Shown: piece after piece, positions 1-11,469 of the stretch
Layout: each line of letters starts with the position of its first letter
Position numbering within the stretch: the stretch's first letter is position 1
NCBI GenBank assembly: GCA_012934845.2
Contig: WNNJ02003058.1
Coordinates: 56,579-120,578, forward strand
Length of the DNA: 64,000 nucleotides
Direction of reading: 5' to 3'
DNA from: Pomphorhynchus laevis
Lineage: Eukaryota > Acanthocephala > Palaeacanthocephala > Echinorhynchida > Pomphorhynchidae
Translations under genes and position numbers: made by a program
The notes under the pieces: model-generated
What the model saw: the letters and a program-made list of their open reading frames with translations, nothing else
Databases searched by the model: none
What the model was told of the DNA's origin: nothing

Positions 1-500
1 TATGGCTTACGAATCGATTCTTCGGTCGGCTACTCGTCTTGTTCCCGCTGTCAAAGACCTGCCGTTTGACCAGAAGTTAGAAATCCTAGGTGTTTCAACG
101 GTTTGTGAAAGTTTGGTGAAAGCTGAACTTATGCTGGTATGAAGGACAATTTTATTGCCCACTCATCCCCTCAACTTTATGTTTTGCCTACGCAACTCTG
201 AGCATCTACGTGGAAATCGAGTAACGCTCAAACATCGTAGAAAAGTCCATCGGCATTATCAGGATATAAGAGATCGAGCAATAAACAGTTGGAACAGGCT
301 CCCGTCATGTGCAATTGAATGCCGGAACATCCGAGAATTTCGGTGTGCGTTGAATAGTGTATCGCTCTCATAGGAAGTCGAACCTTATTTGGATTACTTT
401 TTGTTTTACTGACATTGTACTTTTACATTGAGATCCAGCCAAACGAGTCATCGCTCACCGGCTGTTGTATACTCATAATAATTAATAATAAAATTGATGC
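1..500 (+). mobile_element. LINE 3' end (ORF2 C-terminus and tail)
   Basis: The first 140 bases read as the post-RT region of a LINE ORF2 (SILRSATRLVPAVKDLPFDQKLEILG). After a frame change, 155-373 reads as the extreme C-terminus, with INSWNRLPSCAIECRNIREFRCALN matching the usual WN-LP block near the end of jockey/CR1-type ORF2 proteins. An AT-rich tail with ATAATAATTAATAATA follows near 472-490. The element enters from the left edge, so its 5' part is not visible. It is a relic, with a frame change near 140. Confidence 0.6.
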
Positions 501-639
501 GATATTGAGTTTGGTAAAGTATCCTTGTGTTAGAACATTTGGTATTCATGTGACGTGGTTGTTCTTTCACTCAACGTTGAATAATCTGCTCTACACTTTT
601 CCCCTTCAGTAACAGTAGATCACATTCATCCAAACTCAA

Positions 640-2760
640 ATAGTTAGATAACGAGTTGACGCGTGTTATCAGAAAACTAGATTGTGCTTTCCTGTTATTT
701 AAGCGTGGTCTTGATTCCTACAAATCTCATAATGATATTCACAATACAGTATCGTCTCTAAAACGTCAGAAGAAGCATCAATTCATAGCTGATACATGTT
801 CTCGCATTATGTTGATAAAATACTAATTTTTTCAACTACTTAGCAACCATAAAAGATCATCATCCTCAATCAACTGTCTGATCGATGGTGAGCGAAAATC
901 CTTTTCCTTTTTCCATATCTAATATCCTTATTAAGAACTTTTGTCAAACTCACAATCAATCTTTCCTGTGTAATTATCATATTACGACAGAACATTCGAG
1001 CCTTCAGTATAATGAATCTAACATCCGTTTTGATCCACTTGATGTTCTCAATAAATAATCGAGTCTGCCGGTTAAAAATAGTTCAGAACCCGATGCAATC
1101 CTTAGTATATTATTACGTAAGGTATCGTCACATATATACTGTCCGCTTTCTGATATTTACTATTAGTTCTTGAGAACTGGCATTATTCCAAACATGGGAG
1201 AGAGCATTACTCATTTCAGTCTACAAAAAGGAGATATGGTCAAATCTCAAAATTATCGGTGAATAAGTTCGACATGTATTGTTTGCAAGGTCACTGAGAG
1301 ACTTATAATGAAGTACATATCTTCTTATTTAGACAAATTCAGTTTTTATTAAAAACAACATAATTTTAGAAAGTATCGCTTTACTTCGGCAAATCTAATA
1401 TTAGTTCGTGAAAGCCTAGCCAGCTTTGTTGAAGATGGTATAACGGTTGATGCCGTCTTTATTGATTTATCCAAAGCTTTGGATCGAGTGAGTTATTTAT
1501 CCAATATTACCGTGAAAGCTTAGGAATTACAGATTCTCTAACATTAGCACGCGAAAAACATTAGCACGCGAAAGCTGGGCCGGTTTTGTCGAACAGAGGG
1601 TGCCGGTTGATGTCGTCTTTATTGATTTGTCCAAATCTTTTAATCGGGTTGTTCATCAAATTTTACTGTGGAAACTTGGAAATTACGGATTCTCAAAGCA
1701 CGTTTGTCTCTGGATACGTGAATTCTTGAGTAGACGTTCCTTTGCTGTGCGAGTTGGTGAGTCTCTTTCTGAATGGTTTTATCTCACTCGATGTGTTCCG
1801 CAAGGCTGTATCCTTAGTCCCACTTTGTTTTATATCTACATCAACGAAATCGCTGAAAATTTTACATGACAGTGCCTATTATACGCCGATGACATGAAAC
1901 TGTGGTGCCCTTTATTTCGTGGTTGTTCTAGCTCTCCCATAATACAATCAGATTTGGATAAAGTTAGTAGTTGGTGTTCATCACGCGGCTTAGTAATCAA
2001 TGTTAGTAAATGTCGATATATGAGAATTGGTCAATCCCGATTACCTTCACCTTCTTATAAATTCAGCTCAACAGTTATCGAATCAGTAAATCACTTTACT
2101 GATCTAGGTGTTGTTATCTCATCCAATATAAATCTCGTCTTCATTCTTCTGCGATTATTGCAAAATGCCGTAGAATTTTAGGATTTCTTCATCGAAACGT
2201 TGGACAACTTGAGCCGAAGGCTTTACGCATTGTATATTCAAGTGTCTTAAAATCACATATGCTCTATGCATCTCACGCGACATACCCTCAACTGAAATCT
2301 GAATTGAGTGAATTCGACAACATATTGAGAAGAGCCACACACTTGGTTCCGGAAACTCGCTTCATTCCTTATTCAGTTAGACTAGAGACGTTGGGTATAA
2401 GATCTGTTGAATGCGATCTGTTGAATGCGATCTGTTGATTGCAGATCTTGCACTGGTGTGGTTGTCGCTGCGCGTGCCTAACCATCCGTGTAAGCAACTG
2501 TTCTGTCTTCGTGAGTCCTGTTACGTGGACACGAGCTATGTTTGAATCATCGCTCAAAGCATCGAACAAATTGCACGACAGTGATGGATCGCGTCTGTAA
2601 ACGATGGAATGGATTATCACATGGTGGGATCAACAGCTCTTCTGCTGTGCATTTCAAAGAACGCCTAAAGCTTGACCTCGTCAACTCTTGATGTTTTTTT
2701 ATTCGATGTGATGTTTCCTCACGAGCTTCAGTTCCCTTGGAAGTCGACATATAATAATGT
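640..2760 (+). mobile_element. LINE A''-type relic (pre-RT, RT, C-terminus)
   Basis: The pre-RT linker is visible from about 670 (LDCAFLLFKRGLDSYKSHND). RT motif A appears at 1600 (VDVVFIDLSKSFNRVVH), motif B at about 1795 (VPQGCILSPTLF) and motif C just before 1894 (YADDMKLW). The 1894-2181 frame continues with the thumb region (NVSKCRYMRIGQS, SVNHFTDLGVVIS), and 2182-2420 carries LRRATHLVPETRFIPYSVRLETLGI. The 3' end near 2710-2760 (CTTGGAAGTCGA then ATAATAATG) resembles 15530-15575. Several stops and frame changes make it non-coding. No endonuclease or ORF1 was seen 5' of 640. RT motif A is present twice (1430-1500 and 1590-1650). Confidence 0.7.
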
Positions 2761-3023
2761 ATGTAGATTATTATTACATACAGAGCATTAACCACAAGGC
2801 TGTTTTGCTCAATCACGACAATAAAAAAGAAAGAAGAAAAAGGTTATTTATAGAACGCCTCAATTCGAAGTACCACATCCAGCTTCATTACCAAATTCTT
2901 CAGTATTTTTTAAAATCCAGAAAGCTCGCAGCATTCAAAACGGAAGGGGATAAATCATTCCATAAGTTACACGCTCGGTGGGAAAGTCGAATTTTTTTAA
3001 TAATTTTCCATGGTACAAAATAT

Positions 3024-3655
3024 TTAGACAAAGAAAATATCCTCTTCCTCCTTGCCACAATTTCTCCCAGTAACTTTAATGGAGAATCCTACATACTGAT
3101 GTACGATGTGATACATAGAACACATGTCTAGGAACACGAAGCGACAACATGTGGAACTCAATCCAAGATGAAAAAGCCGTTGCTCATAAGGGAGAGTCTT
3201 CAAGCTAGGAGATAAGTGTGTGACACTGTGTACTATGCGGTCATAATTTGACATTTCATCTTTTGTACATGGAAATGCGACCGGTGCAGCATATTCAATC
3301 AATGGTTAAATCGTAGCCTTGTATAATATGACCAATGACTGAGGATTCGGTGTGGATAAACAACTCCTAATTATATGCATCATCCGCCTGGCTGCGATGT
3401 ATACACGCATTGTATTCTCCCGCGTTTTAAGAGATCGGTGCAGTGTGACACCAATATCTTGAACATGTTCCCTTTCCACAATACAGTTTCTACTTGATTA
3501 TAACAAAAGCTATAGGCAGTTCTTAAAGTAGGACACTTTCTACTTAGCTCAAAAAGACGATTACGCCGTTTAATAGTATCTAATAGCTCATGATCAAATC
3601 TTAAAATAAAGTTTGAGATAAATAACATGCAATCAATCCAGTTCCAGATCAATCC
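3024..3655 (-). mobile_element. LINE relic, internally deleted
   Basis: On the minus strand, 3650-3480 reads as a pre-RT linker (FDHELLDTIKRRNRLFELSRK). It then runs almost directly into a post-RT region at 3470-3024 (DIGVTLHRSLKTREN, EYAAPVAFPCTKDEMSNYDRIVHSVTHL, LPYEQRLFHLGL). The whole RT core between them is missing, so this is an internally deleted or recombined copy. It lies opposite to the plus-strand LINE copies on both sides. The stretch 2765-3020 between it and the previous element shows nothing I recognise. Confidence 0.5.
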
Positions 3656-4138
3656 AGATCCAGATCAAATCAGCAAATTTAACAGTTTTAACACACAAGG
3701 ACGTCGATGGGAGGACGTAAGAAGACATCTACGACCGACACCAACTGTGCTGAACTACAAGTACAGTGATCGGCACACGACTGCAGCGTCTGGACTACAA
3801 TCGCATGCGACAGCAGTAAGTCTAAAGAAGACTTCCTATGCGGCTTTTGTGCCAACAAACTCATACGCGACCTCTCCCATAAGAACATATCAACCTCCAA
3901 CGTGTCCACTCAAACCACTCCAGTCGTTTCTGATATCCTTTGTCAACCGAGTGATCCTATCATCACATGCACTTCTAATCCCATGTCTTCACTTCCCGAC
4001 ACTCCGTATCTTCACTTCTGTCTCGTTTCTCAATAACCTACATATCTCAATCAAAATCCCCTCCACCAACCTCCACAATCCTTCCACTCATAACTTTCCT
4101 CACATCGCCCACCACCCTCTCTATTATCCAAATCCTCT

Positions 4139-4726
4139 TTGTCTTCCGCTGTTAAATCTACTGCCTTGATATCCTCAACTCCCAGCTCTCCTATCGTGAT
4201 CTCTCCAACTCACGTTACTCGTACTCCTTTACGGAAACGTTTTCCTTCTCGCGATCGTTGTGTCATCGTCACTAATATAACTCCTTCCACCTCTTTATCT
4301 CCACAAGCACGTCTCGACCACGATATTTCCGCATTCAGATCCATCCTCTCGTCTCTTGTTGATGGAGATAAACCATCCTTTTTCAACAACATCTCTCCTG
4401 TCACATTCATCCGCCTAAATAAACCTTCTTAATCTAATCCTTCCCAGCCACCTCTCCTAAAAATTGTTTTCAAGCATTGCTCTCACGCGTCTGCTGTCCT
4501 CTCCCAACGATTCAAACTCATGTCATCTTCAGCCACTCGCATTTTCCCCGATCGCACCCCCTCCGAAATCGCTCAACTCTCATCAGCCCGCATGGAAAAA
4601 CGCCGTCGCGAAGAAAACTGCGAAACATATCTCTCGATCCGAAACATCGACGGAAATTTTCAAGTTGTCCATACCCGCCCAAAAATTCGATGGCGCTCCA
4701 TCTCCCCTATGTGTCTTCTTCACTAG
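4139..4726 (+). pseudogene. LINE B ORF1 remnant
   Basis: The frame at 4139-4432 reads RDRCVIVTNITPSTSLSPQARLDHDISAFRSILSSL, the layout of the RRM-like domain in LINE ORF1 proteins (basic VVI strand, then an acidic helix). The frame 4520-4726 gives IFPDRTPSEIAQLSSARMEKRRREENCETYLSIRNIDGNFQVVHTRPKIRWR. That end matches the IRNFQVV-RRP-RW signature at the end of the LINE A ORF1 pieces at 7953-8192 and 8895-9158. The upstream part (3655-4138) is Ser/Pro/Asn-rich low complexity. At least one frame change separates the two halves. The RNA-binding role is inferred from the family. Confidence 0.55.
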
Positions 4727-4789
4727 CCCCTATCACCACCAAACGGTTTCCGCCTCGGCATCCTCAACACTTGATCTATTCGCAATAAA

Positions 4790-5560
4790 TCCGATCTCCT
4801 CCTCAACCTATTCACAAAGCAATCTATCAATCTCTTTTGCCTCACTGAATCCTGGCAATCCGATTCTGACGTCGTTTGCTCTCCGCCGGTTTCTCACTAG
4901 TCGAATCCGCTCGCCCCTTCTAAATTCTCTAATCATGGCGGCATTGTCGCATTCGACCGTCACCCCGCGTCTCTTCGCAAAATCACTTCCTCTTTCAGTC
5001 CTTGCTCTTTTGAACTGCTCACTTGTCGTTATTCTAACCCGATCACTCTAGATTTCGCCATTGTATACCGTCATGGTTCATCAGCTCCCATATCCTTATT
5101 TTTTACAGAACTCGCTGACTTTCTGTCTCACTGTTCTCTGTCCTCAATCCCTTCAATCGTTCATAGCGACTTCAACATCCGCCTCGACCGCCCCACACAT
5201 ATCCTTGGTGGCGCACTCGACATCATCGCTGTCTCCGATCATTTTGCTGCCTACACCTCACTGTCCATTTTCGATCCTAGTCTATCCAATCACTTTCTCG
5301 TCACCCTTGATCTCACTCACAACTACACCCCTCCTCACACACCTACAATCCTACGTCGCTCTTGGAGAAATCTTGACCACACCCTTCTCCGCTCTGCCTT
5401 ACTCAAATCGACTCTACCATATCCAGCAATAAAATATTCCTCTCCTCACGATCTCGCCTTTCTTTTCGACTCTGAACTCACATCCATTCTCATCTTCTCT
5501 TGTCCTTCTAGCCACACCCACACCGTCGCTTGCACCGTGCCCAATAGTTGGACACCAATG
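4790..5560 (+). pseudogene. LINE B APE-type endonuclease remnant
   Basis: Read across frames, this stretch shows pieces typical of an APE-like endonuclease: SNHGGIVAFDRHP (the GGG-V--Y/F strand), FAIVYRHGSSAPISLFFTELADFL, and IVHSDFNIRLDRPTH, which is the GDFN catalytic block with H-S in place of G. ALDIIAVSDHFA and SLSNHFLVTLDL correspond to the LD and SDH ends of the domain. The nuclease would nick target DNA to prime reverse transcription. The reading frame changes several times, so it is inactive. Confidence 0.6.
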
Positions 5561-5839
5561 CTTACTCTCAAAGCTTCGACTCCGCCATGCTTTTCGAGTC
5601 TATCACCGCTCACTCAGACGTGATTTCCGCTCGATCACTCCGTCTTTCCGTGATTCCTATCTTGCTCTTCACCAGTATCATCTCAACTACTACGTACCAA
5701 ATGCAACTCCTTCTGGCAGCATAAAATCATCACTTCATTCAACTCTAAGACTCTATGGCATACTTTTAACTCAATCCTCGCTCGCTCCTCTCTGCCGTGC
5801 AACATCAATCCCCATGATTATTGGTCATTTCTCCAGACC

Positions 5840-7480
5840 AAAGTATTTACGTTGCTCTCTCTCACACCCCGGTCTCCATCCTATCCCACTCTGCCCTGCC
5901 TAGCCTCATTCTCCCGGAACTCTTTCATATTCTCCCTGTCTCACCTTTCGAAGTATCATCTGTTCTCATGTCCTTGCCGAGCAAAACCTCACCTGCCGAC
6001 CCCTTGCCTACTCACATACTTAAATCCATATGTTTATCGATATCCCATTTTCCCACAACCTTGTTTAACCCGTCCATCCGCAGTCGTATCTTCCCTTCAC
6101 ACTGGAAATCCACAATCGTTCGTCCCCTCCTTAAGAAACAATCGCTCGCCGTTCCTTCCTTCAAGCTATCGCATCATTCCACTACTCCTTACTTTTTCTA
6201 AGCTCTTAGAACGCCTCATCTTAATACAAGTCAACGCTTATCTCTCGTCATCCAATCTGTACCCTCCTTTCCAAACCGCTTTTCGCTCTAATCACGCCAC
6301 AGAAATCGCCTGCATGAAAGTTTACAAAGACTTACTCATTTCTCGAGACATGGCTCTATATAGTGTTCTCATCTCCCTCGACCTCTCCATCGGCTTCGAC
6401 ATTGTCGACCACTCCGTCCTCCTTTCTCGCCTTCGTTATGATTACGGATTTTCTTCTTCCTTCGGAGCATGGTTTGCCACATATCTTTCCGATCGTTCCT
6501 TTCGCGTCTGTTCTAATACATCATCCTCCCATCCCATCCCTATATTTTGTAGGGGTCCCACAAGGTTCTGTCCTAGGGCCCCTGCTTTTCTCTCTTCTGC
6601 TTGTCGATCTCTATTCGTTTATCAATCCTTTTTTCTTTTAGCGTCATGCAATACGCCGATTACATTCTAATCTATGCTCATGCACCCGCACATCGCATAC
6701 ACGATATCGGCATTTCTGCCTCCAACTGTCTTTCTTCTATCTACAAACGTCTCTCCAATCTCCATCTCGTTCTAAACGCCGAAAAGTCCAAAATAATGTA
6801 GATCCTTCCCCGTAAACCAAACATATCTCCTCCCACTGTATATTTTGCCTCATCGATCATCCCCATAGTCCACAATCTCACTTTCTTAGGCTTCCATTTC
6901 GATGATCACCTTTCCCTTAAACCCTTCGTCCGTGACAAGGTCCGCTCTTCTAACTTAATTCTCCGTGATATCCGCCGTATCCTCCCCCTTATCGACTTCT
7001 GTTCATATATGTCTCTTCTTTCATCGCTTCTTTTCCCTAAAATCGATTACTGCCTCAGCCTTTTCGCCAATTCTCCAAAATTCATCATCCTACCACTACA
7101 ACGCATAATCAACTCCGCCGTTCGAGTGCTCTTTCGTCTCCATCGCTTTGACCACATATCCACATATTTTGCCAAACTCTCCTGGCCCACCATCCACATC
7201 CGCATCAAACTCCGCCTTCTCGCACCTTTCGTCTCATCGCTGTCGGATCCCCATAGTTCATCAACCTTCCTTTCTTAGACGACACTCGCCCCATCTCGCT
7301 ATCTCTGCGTTCTCGTCATACCCTCTTACTACACGTTCCCAATTACTCCAACAACTATGGTCTCCGATCCTTTCTCTTCGCTGCCCCACTCGCCTGGAAT
7401 CAACTCCCTCTCGACGTCCGCCGCGCCCCCTCTTTTATCATATTCAAACACCTCCTCCGTTCACACCTTCTCGACATCTG
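5840..7480 (+). pseudogene. LINE B reverse transcriptase and C-terminus remnant
   Basis: The frame 5852-6670 carries KLLERLILIQVNAYLSSSNLYPPFQTAFRSNHATEIACMKVY and the motif A region LISLDLSIGFDIVDHSVLL. Motif B (GVPQGSVLGPLLFSLLL) is in the 6363-6641 frame and the YAD- box (QYADYILIYAHAP, with Y for the second D) in 6601-6801. The C-terminal region from 6850 reads FLGFHFDDHLSLKPFVRDKVRSS and ends with the WNQLPLDVRRAPSF block near 7390-7480. Several frame shifts and the altered YADD box indicate a dead copy. It matches 12030-13458 closely. Confidence 0.75.
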
Positions 7481-7512
7481 ATTCACAGTCTTGTTTTGTT
7501 GTGTTCATGTAA

Positions 7513-7528
7513 GCGTGCGCTGGCACGC
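7513..7528 (+). other. LINE B 3' terminal hairpin
   Basis: GCGTGC, a four-base loop and GCACGC form a perfect 6-bp stem about 30 bases before the element's 3' end. The same hairpin recurs at the 3' end of the other LINE B and B' copies (for example 13490-13505, 40769-40785, 44744-44759), with base changes that mostly keep the pairing. In stringent LINEs such a hairpin is recognised by the RT; that role here is inferred. Confidence 0.6.
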
Positions 7529-7561
7529 ATTTGCCACCTTAAAATAAATATTTTTTTGTAA

Positions 7562-7885
7562 TAAAGGTGGGAGCGCGGCGGACGTCGAGTGTGAGCTGAT
7601 TCCAGACGAGTGGGGCAGCGACGAGGAAGGATCGGATACCGTAGTTGTTAAAGTAATTTCGAACGTAGAGTGAGGGAATTACGGGGACGCAGATATAGGG
7701 AGGTGGGACGAGTGTCGTCTAAGAAAGGCAGGCTGCTGAACGTGGGGGAGTCAACAGCTATGAGACGAAAAGTTATTGGAAGAAGGCGGAGTTGTATGCA
7801 GATGTAGATTGTGGGCAAAGAGAGTTGGGCAAGATATGTGGATGTGTGGTCAAAGCTACGGAGACGTAATTAGTATATGCCATTA
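7562..7885 (-). mobile_element. LINE B C-terminal fragment, inverted
   Basis: Reverse-complement reading gives the LINE B C-terminal coding region (the part around WNQLPLDVRRAPSF and the VPNYSNNYG block). The piece directly abuts the tail of the plus-strand copy ending at 7561, giving a tail-to-inverted-fragment junction. Its own 3' hairpin and tail are absent, so it is truncated at both ends. Confidence 0.65.
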
Positions 7886-7939
7886 GTATATGCCACAGCA
7901 AAACCGGAAATTACAGGAATAGTACATAACGTTTTTATT

Positions 7940-8520
7940 CAAGAATCAAAATTTAGGAGCTTTCCTGGGTTCGCAGAGCTTCTGGGATGCATAAGGCGTA
8001 CCAGCGAACAAATGGGCGACGCCGAACCACTTGAAAATTTCGTATCGTAAGGTTACTTTTTCCACCCTTTACCTTCCTGAACAATTCTTCTTTAGCGACT
8101 TTTAGTGCTTTACGATCTTCAAAGGATAGATCTTTTAAAATACCAATATTCCCGCCTTTCAAACGATGAAACTTAGACATAATTGTCTGCACATTGTTAG
8201 CAGAACTAAATACTGCCTTTAAAAGTCGTGGCTAAAAGTTAGAACAAGTTTTCAGATTACCTAAACGGAACAAATATTCTGACATATTTGCAAAAATTAA
8301 GCATCATTCTCTTTCAGCAAAATGATTTCGCCGACTCTTAGCATACCTCTATGTACTACTTAAATTAACTCTCAAAGCGTTAGTTTCTTCTTTTTCGACC
8401 TTAACACCTTTGCATGCACATCGCTTATTACAACCAGTATGTTGTTGTAATTCCACCTTATCACACTTTTGCTCTAATATTGCGTTAGAGCAAAAGATGG
8501 ATACGTAAATTCATAAATAA
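7940..8520 (-). pseudogene. LINE A-type ORF1 C-terminal remnant
   Basis: The minus-strand frame 8192-7953 reads GGNIGILKDLSFEDRKALKVAKEELFRKVKGGKSNLTIRNFQVVRRRPFVRW. This is the same ORF1 ending seen at 8895-9158 (VRMLKDLSRNDRERLANAKKEI, INLCIRNFQVCHRRPF) and 21278-21475 (FRILRDLSSADRLRRHEVFDEL). Further upstream on the same strand, near 8460-8400, a short Cys-containing stretch (CNKRCACKG) may belong to the same ORF1. This is a LINE nucleic-acid-binding ORF1 remnant. Confidence 0.55.
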
Positions 8521-8529
8521 ACCTTTTTT

Positions 8530-8800
8530 TAGATTTAAGAGTTGGTGATTATCCACGCGGCAAATCATGAATGGGAGCAAATGCAAGAATTGAGAATCGG
8601 TCACTCAAGTACTCTTGTCTTCCGATAAATTAAGCGTTATCGAGTCAGTAAATCATTTTACTGTATTAGGTGTAGTGATCTCGGCTAACTTAAAAATTCG
8701 TATTCACTCTTGTATGATAATGGCTAAATTTCGTAGAATTTTAGGCTTATTATATCAAAACATTGGATGACTTGAGCATTATGCAGTAAGGTCAGTTATA
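8530..8800 (+). mobile_element. LINE A'' thumb-region fragment
   Basis: The sequence parallels 2010-2210: MRIG-S, then SVNHFTVLGVVISANLKIRIHS and MAKFRRILGLLYQNIG. It is a short piece of the region just after the RT core, truncated on both sides and containing stops. Confidence 0.5.
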
Positions 8801-8894
8801 TGTACGGTCAGTTATCTCAACTATGTTTAACAAAGGGTTTTGAAGAAATTGCTAAAAGACTTGAAGTCAAGAATTTCGTCTAGGTCGTAGTGAA

Positions 8895-9158
8895 GTGGGG
8901 GGAAATGCTAGATTGTTAAAAATGGTTCTTACATCACCAGAAGAGGCATCGATTTTTCTCTACAGTGGCAAAATGTTTAAGGGTCGCAAAGTTCGCATGC
9001 TTAAAGATCTATCACGTAACGACCGTGAACGCCTCGCGAATGCTAAAAAAGAGATAACTGAGCGTTTAGCCTCTGGAGAAATAAATCTATGCATTCGGAA
9101 TTTTCAGGTGTGCCATCGCAGACCTTTCTTCGCTGGAAACCCATCTGCCTTTCCGTGA
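8895..9158 (+). pseudogene. LINE A' ORF1 C-terminal end
   Basis: The 87-residue frame has VLTSPEEASIFLYSGKMFKGRKVRMLKDLSRNDRERLANAKKEI followed by INLCIRNFQVCHRRPF. This is the conserved last part of ORF1 in the LINE A group. It sits 55 bases before the endonuclease frame of the same element, the expected ORF1-ORF2 order. The start shown is only where the frame opens; the rest of ORF1 is lost or too degraded to see. Confidence 0.6.
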
Positions 9159-9213
9159 ATCAGGATCAATAGGAATGCTAATTGATTTTAAAAAAGTGGG
9201 TCAATAATACGAC

Positions 9214-9975
9214 TTGGTAAATGTGTGTAACCGGTCGTTTAAGGTTGGTTATTGTAATTTGCGAAGCTTACTTTGCAATTTAGACGAATTTCGCTGCTAT
9301 ATGACGACATCAAATTACCACGTTTTTGCAATTTCTGAAACTTGGCTTCACGATAATATCATTGAAAATATATTGAACTTAGATAGTTATCGTATCATTC
9401 CTGTAGACAGAGCGTCGCAGCGTAGAGGTGGATGAGTCGCTTTATATATTAAATCCAACATCATTGTTGATAACATAACGCAGTACTTTAATCCATGTGG
9501 AACTTGTGAACTCGTATTTGCAAGTATGTCAGTAACGCATAGGCAGTTCACTCTTGGTGTTCTATATAGAACTACTCAAGCTGACTGCATGGCTGAGGAG
9601 TTTTGTGAATTAGATAGGAGTGCGTTCAGTTGTTCAAGTACATGCATTTTGGTTGGTGACTTCAACATTCCCGGTGTTCGTATTTGCGTGGGTAATTCGT
9701 CTCGGCAATTCGGATGCGCCACCGGTATGAAACTATGGGAATTTATGGATGAGGAACTTTTTCTTGTTCAGCATGTTGATTTTCATACAAGGTTATCTTC
9801 ATCGTATTCTTCAGTTCTCAATTTTATCTTTTCACACAATTAACGACATCTATGATCTATGCTATGAAGCTTCTCTAGGTAGGAGCGATCACTGCTTTAT
9901 AAAGTTTAGTGTCAACATAGCCGGTGCTCAATTAGGCGACAATGCTGAGCCTGTATTATCAAAGCACATGTGACA
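9214..9975 (+). pseudogene. LINE A' APE-type endonuclease remnant
   Basis: The frame 9214-9435 begins the domain (VGYCNLRSLLCNLDEFRCYM, FAISETWLHDNI, YRIIPVDRASQRRGG). The GG--V strand is followed by an in-frame TGA at 9433-9435. The frame 9526-9843 gives FTLGVLYRTTQ and CILVGDFNIPGV, the GDFN catalytic block. After a frame change, 9841-9973 carries LGRSDHCFIKFSVN, the SDH box. The order and spacing are those of an APE endonuclease at the start of LINE ORF2. Two visible breaks show this copy cannot be translated through. Confidence 0.7.
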
Positions 9976-10689
9976 TAGTATAAATGTATCTGATCTCTTA
10001 GAATATGCATCCTCTGTTGCATTTGACAATTTCAGTTCAGATGTTAGTGAACGTTGGCAGTCAATTCGTGACTGCTTATTAATGATATCACACCACTTTG
10101 CTTCGAGAAATCAAATCGTGCTATCTAAACGGAATAAACCGGCATGGTTTGACTCCGAATCGAAGACACTGATAAGACGACGTTATTAATTGTACAGACA
10201 AGTCGCTTAGACTAATCACTTCGATCGAAGTACAATGCATGTCGAAATCAGTGTATTATGACTAGATCTCGCAAACCCATAATCTATGAACGTCTACTAA
10301 TCAATTCCATTAATAAAAATCTAAAGTTTGGTCATACATTGGTAGAAATAAATGTGTAAGACCTATCATATCGTCTTTAAAATGTGGTGAACAACTGGTT
10401 AATTCGCAGTCAGATATTTCGGAGACATTTGCAGATTCATTTAGGCTTAGTGCTATGAACTCCACCAGTAACGATAATGATAATATTATGATAATCAATT
10501 TGTTGCCGTTGGGGCATTTCACAGTTTCACAATCTTCTGACTATGATGAGCTAGCTCGATTATCGATCAATTCATATCCCCGTCCTGATGACGTATATCC
10601 CTTTCTTCTTAAAGCTTTAAGATCCATGCTAACTGTGACATTAACTGAACTGTTTCAAATGTAAATTAATAAATGCGAAATACCACCGG

Positions 10690-11455
10690 ACTGGAAATGC
10701 GCAATTGCAGTTCCGGTTTTTAAAAAAAGGTGTCATGCACAATCCTGAAAATTACAGACCAGTGAGCTTAACTAGTATTGCCAGTAAAATTTTCGAACGG
10801 ATAATCTATAGGTATGTTGTGAACTTATTGCGTCAATCAAATCAGATAAACCCATATCAACATGGATTCACCGTTGGACGATCATGCTTAACTAATTTAC
10901 TTTGTACTAGGGAAGCTTGGGTTAATGGCGTGTCTAACAGGATAGCAGTTGATTGTGTCTTTATTGACTTTAGTAGGGCTTTCGATCGTATACGTCATGA
11001 AAATCTCATCGAAGTGCTTCTGGACTGTAAAATAAATCCGATTCTTGTAAATTGGCTCTACGCATTCTTAACGCAGCGCTCTTATCGTGTTCGCGTTGAA
11101 TCGAGCTTACCATCACCACGTTCACTTACATTAGGTGTACCTCAAGGCACTGTCTTAGGTCCACTACTTTTTAACATTTATCTAAGCACTTAAAACAGCT
11201 ACACTGTCCATGTTGGCTTTTGCCGATGATCTTAAAATCCGGTCTAAAATTACTTCGAAAAGCGACATTACTGTATTAAAGCACGATTTGAAAATTATTC
11301 ACGAATGCACTAATCGGACAGGAGTAATAATAAATATAGGTAAATGTTTCCATTTACGTTTTGGTCGGAGTGACATACATGCTGATTACATGAGAGGCGA
11401 TAACATTGTATCTAGAGCGAATCACACACATGACCTTGACACAATTGTTTAGTCT
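10690..11455 (+). pseudogene. LINE A' reverse transcriptase remnant
   Basis: The frame 10705-11193 holds the RT core: NYRPVSLTSIASKIFERII, INPYQHGFTVGRSCLTNLL, motif A VDCVFIDFSRAFDRIRHENL and motif B LGVPQGTVLGPLLFNIYLST. A stop follows, and the next frame (11210-11452) has motif C as FADD (LAFADDLKIRSKI) and the thumb (INIGKCFHLRFGRSD). The coding sense is cut at 11469 by LINE B and resumes at 13547. This group uses FADD where LINE B uses YADD. Confidence 0.75.
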
Positions 11456-11461
11456 TCTCTC

Positions 11462-11469
11462 AAGACTCG
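11462..11469 (+). repeat. Target-site duplication, left copy (AAGACTCG)
   Basis: AAGACTCG here is repeated at 13539-13546, immediately after the poly-T-ending tail of LINE B. Removing the sequence between them plus one copy restores the LINE A' coding sense (SSLKTR). This is an 8-bp target-site duplication. Confidence 0.8.

Larger units (their letters stand above)
3655..7565 (+). mobile_element. LINE B, near-full-length but degenerate copy
   Basis: This is the longest LINE B copy in the window. In order it holds an ORF1 remnant (about 3655-4725), an APE-type endonuclease remnant (about 4790-5400), a linker, RT (about 5840-6800), a C-terminal region (about 6850-7480) and a 3' end with a hairpin at 7513-7528 and an AATAAATATTTTTTTG-type tail. 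The family looks like CR1/Rex1-type LINEs by its motif spelling (SAFDIVDHSVLLSRLRYDYG, GVPQGSVLGPLLFSLLL, WNQLPLDVRRAPSF). Frame changes and stops occur in every domain. The 5' boundary is approximate and no target duplication was identified. Confidence 0.75.
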
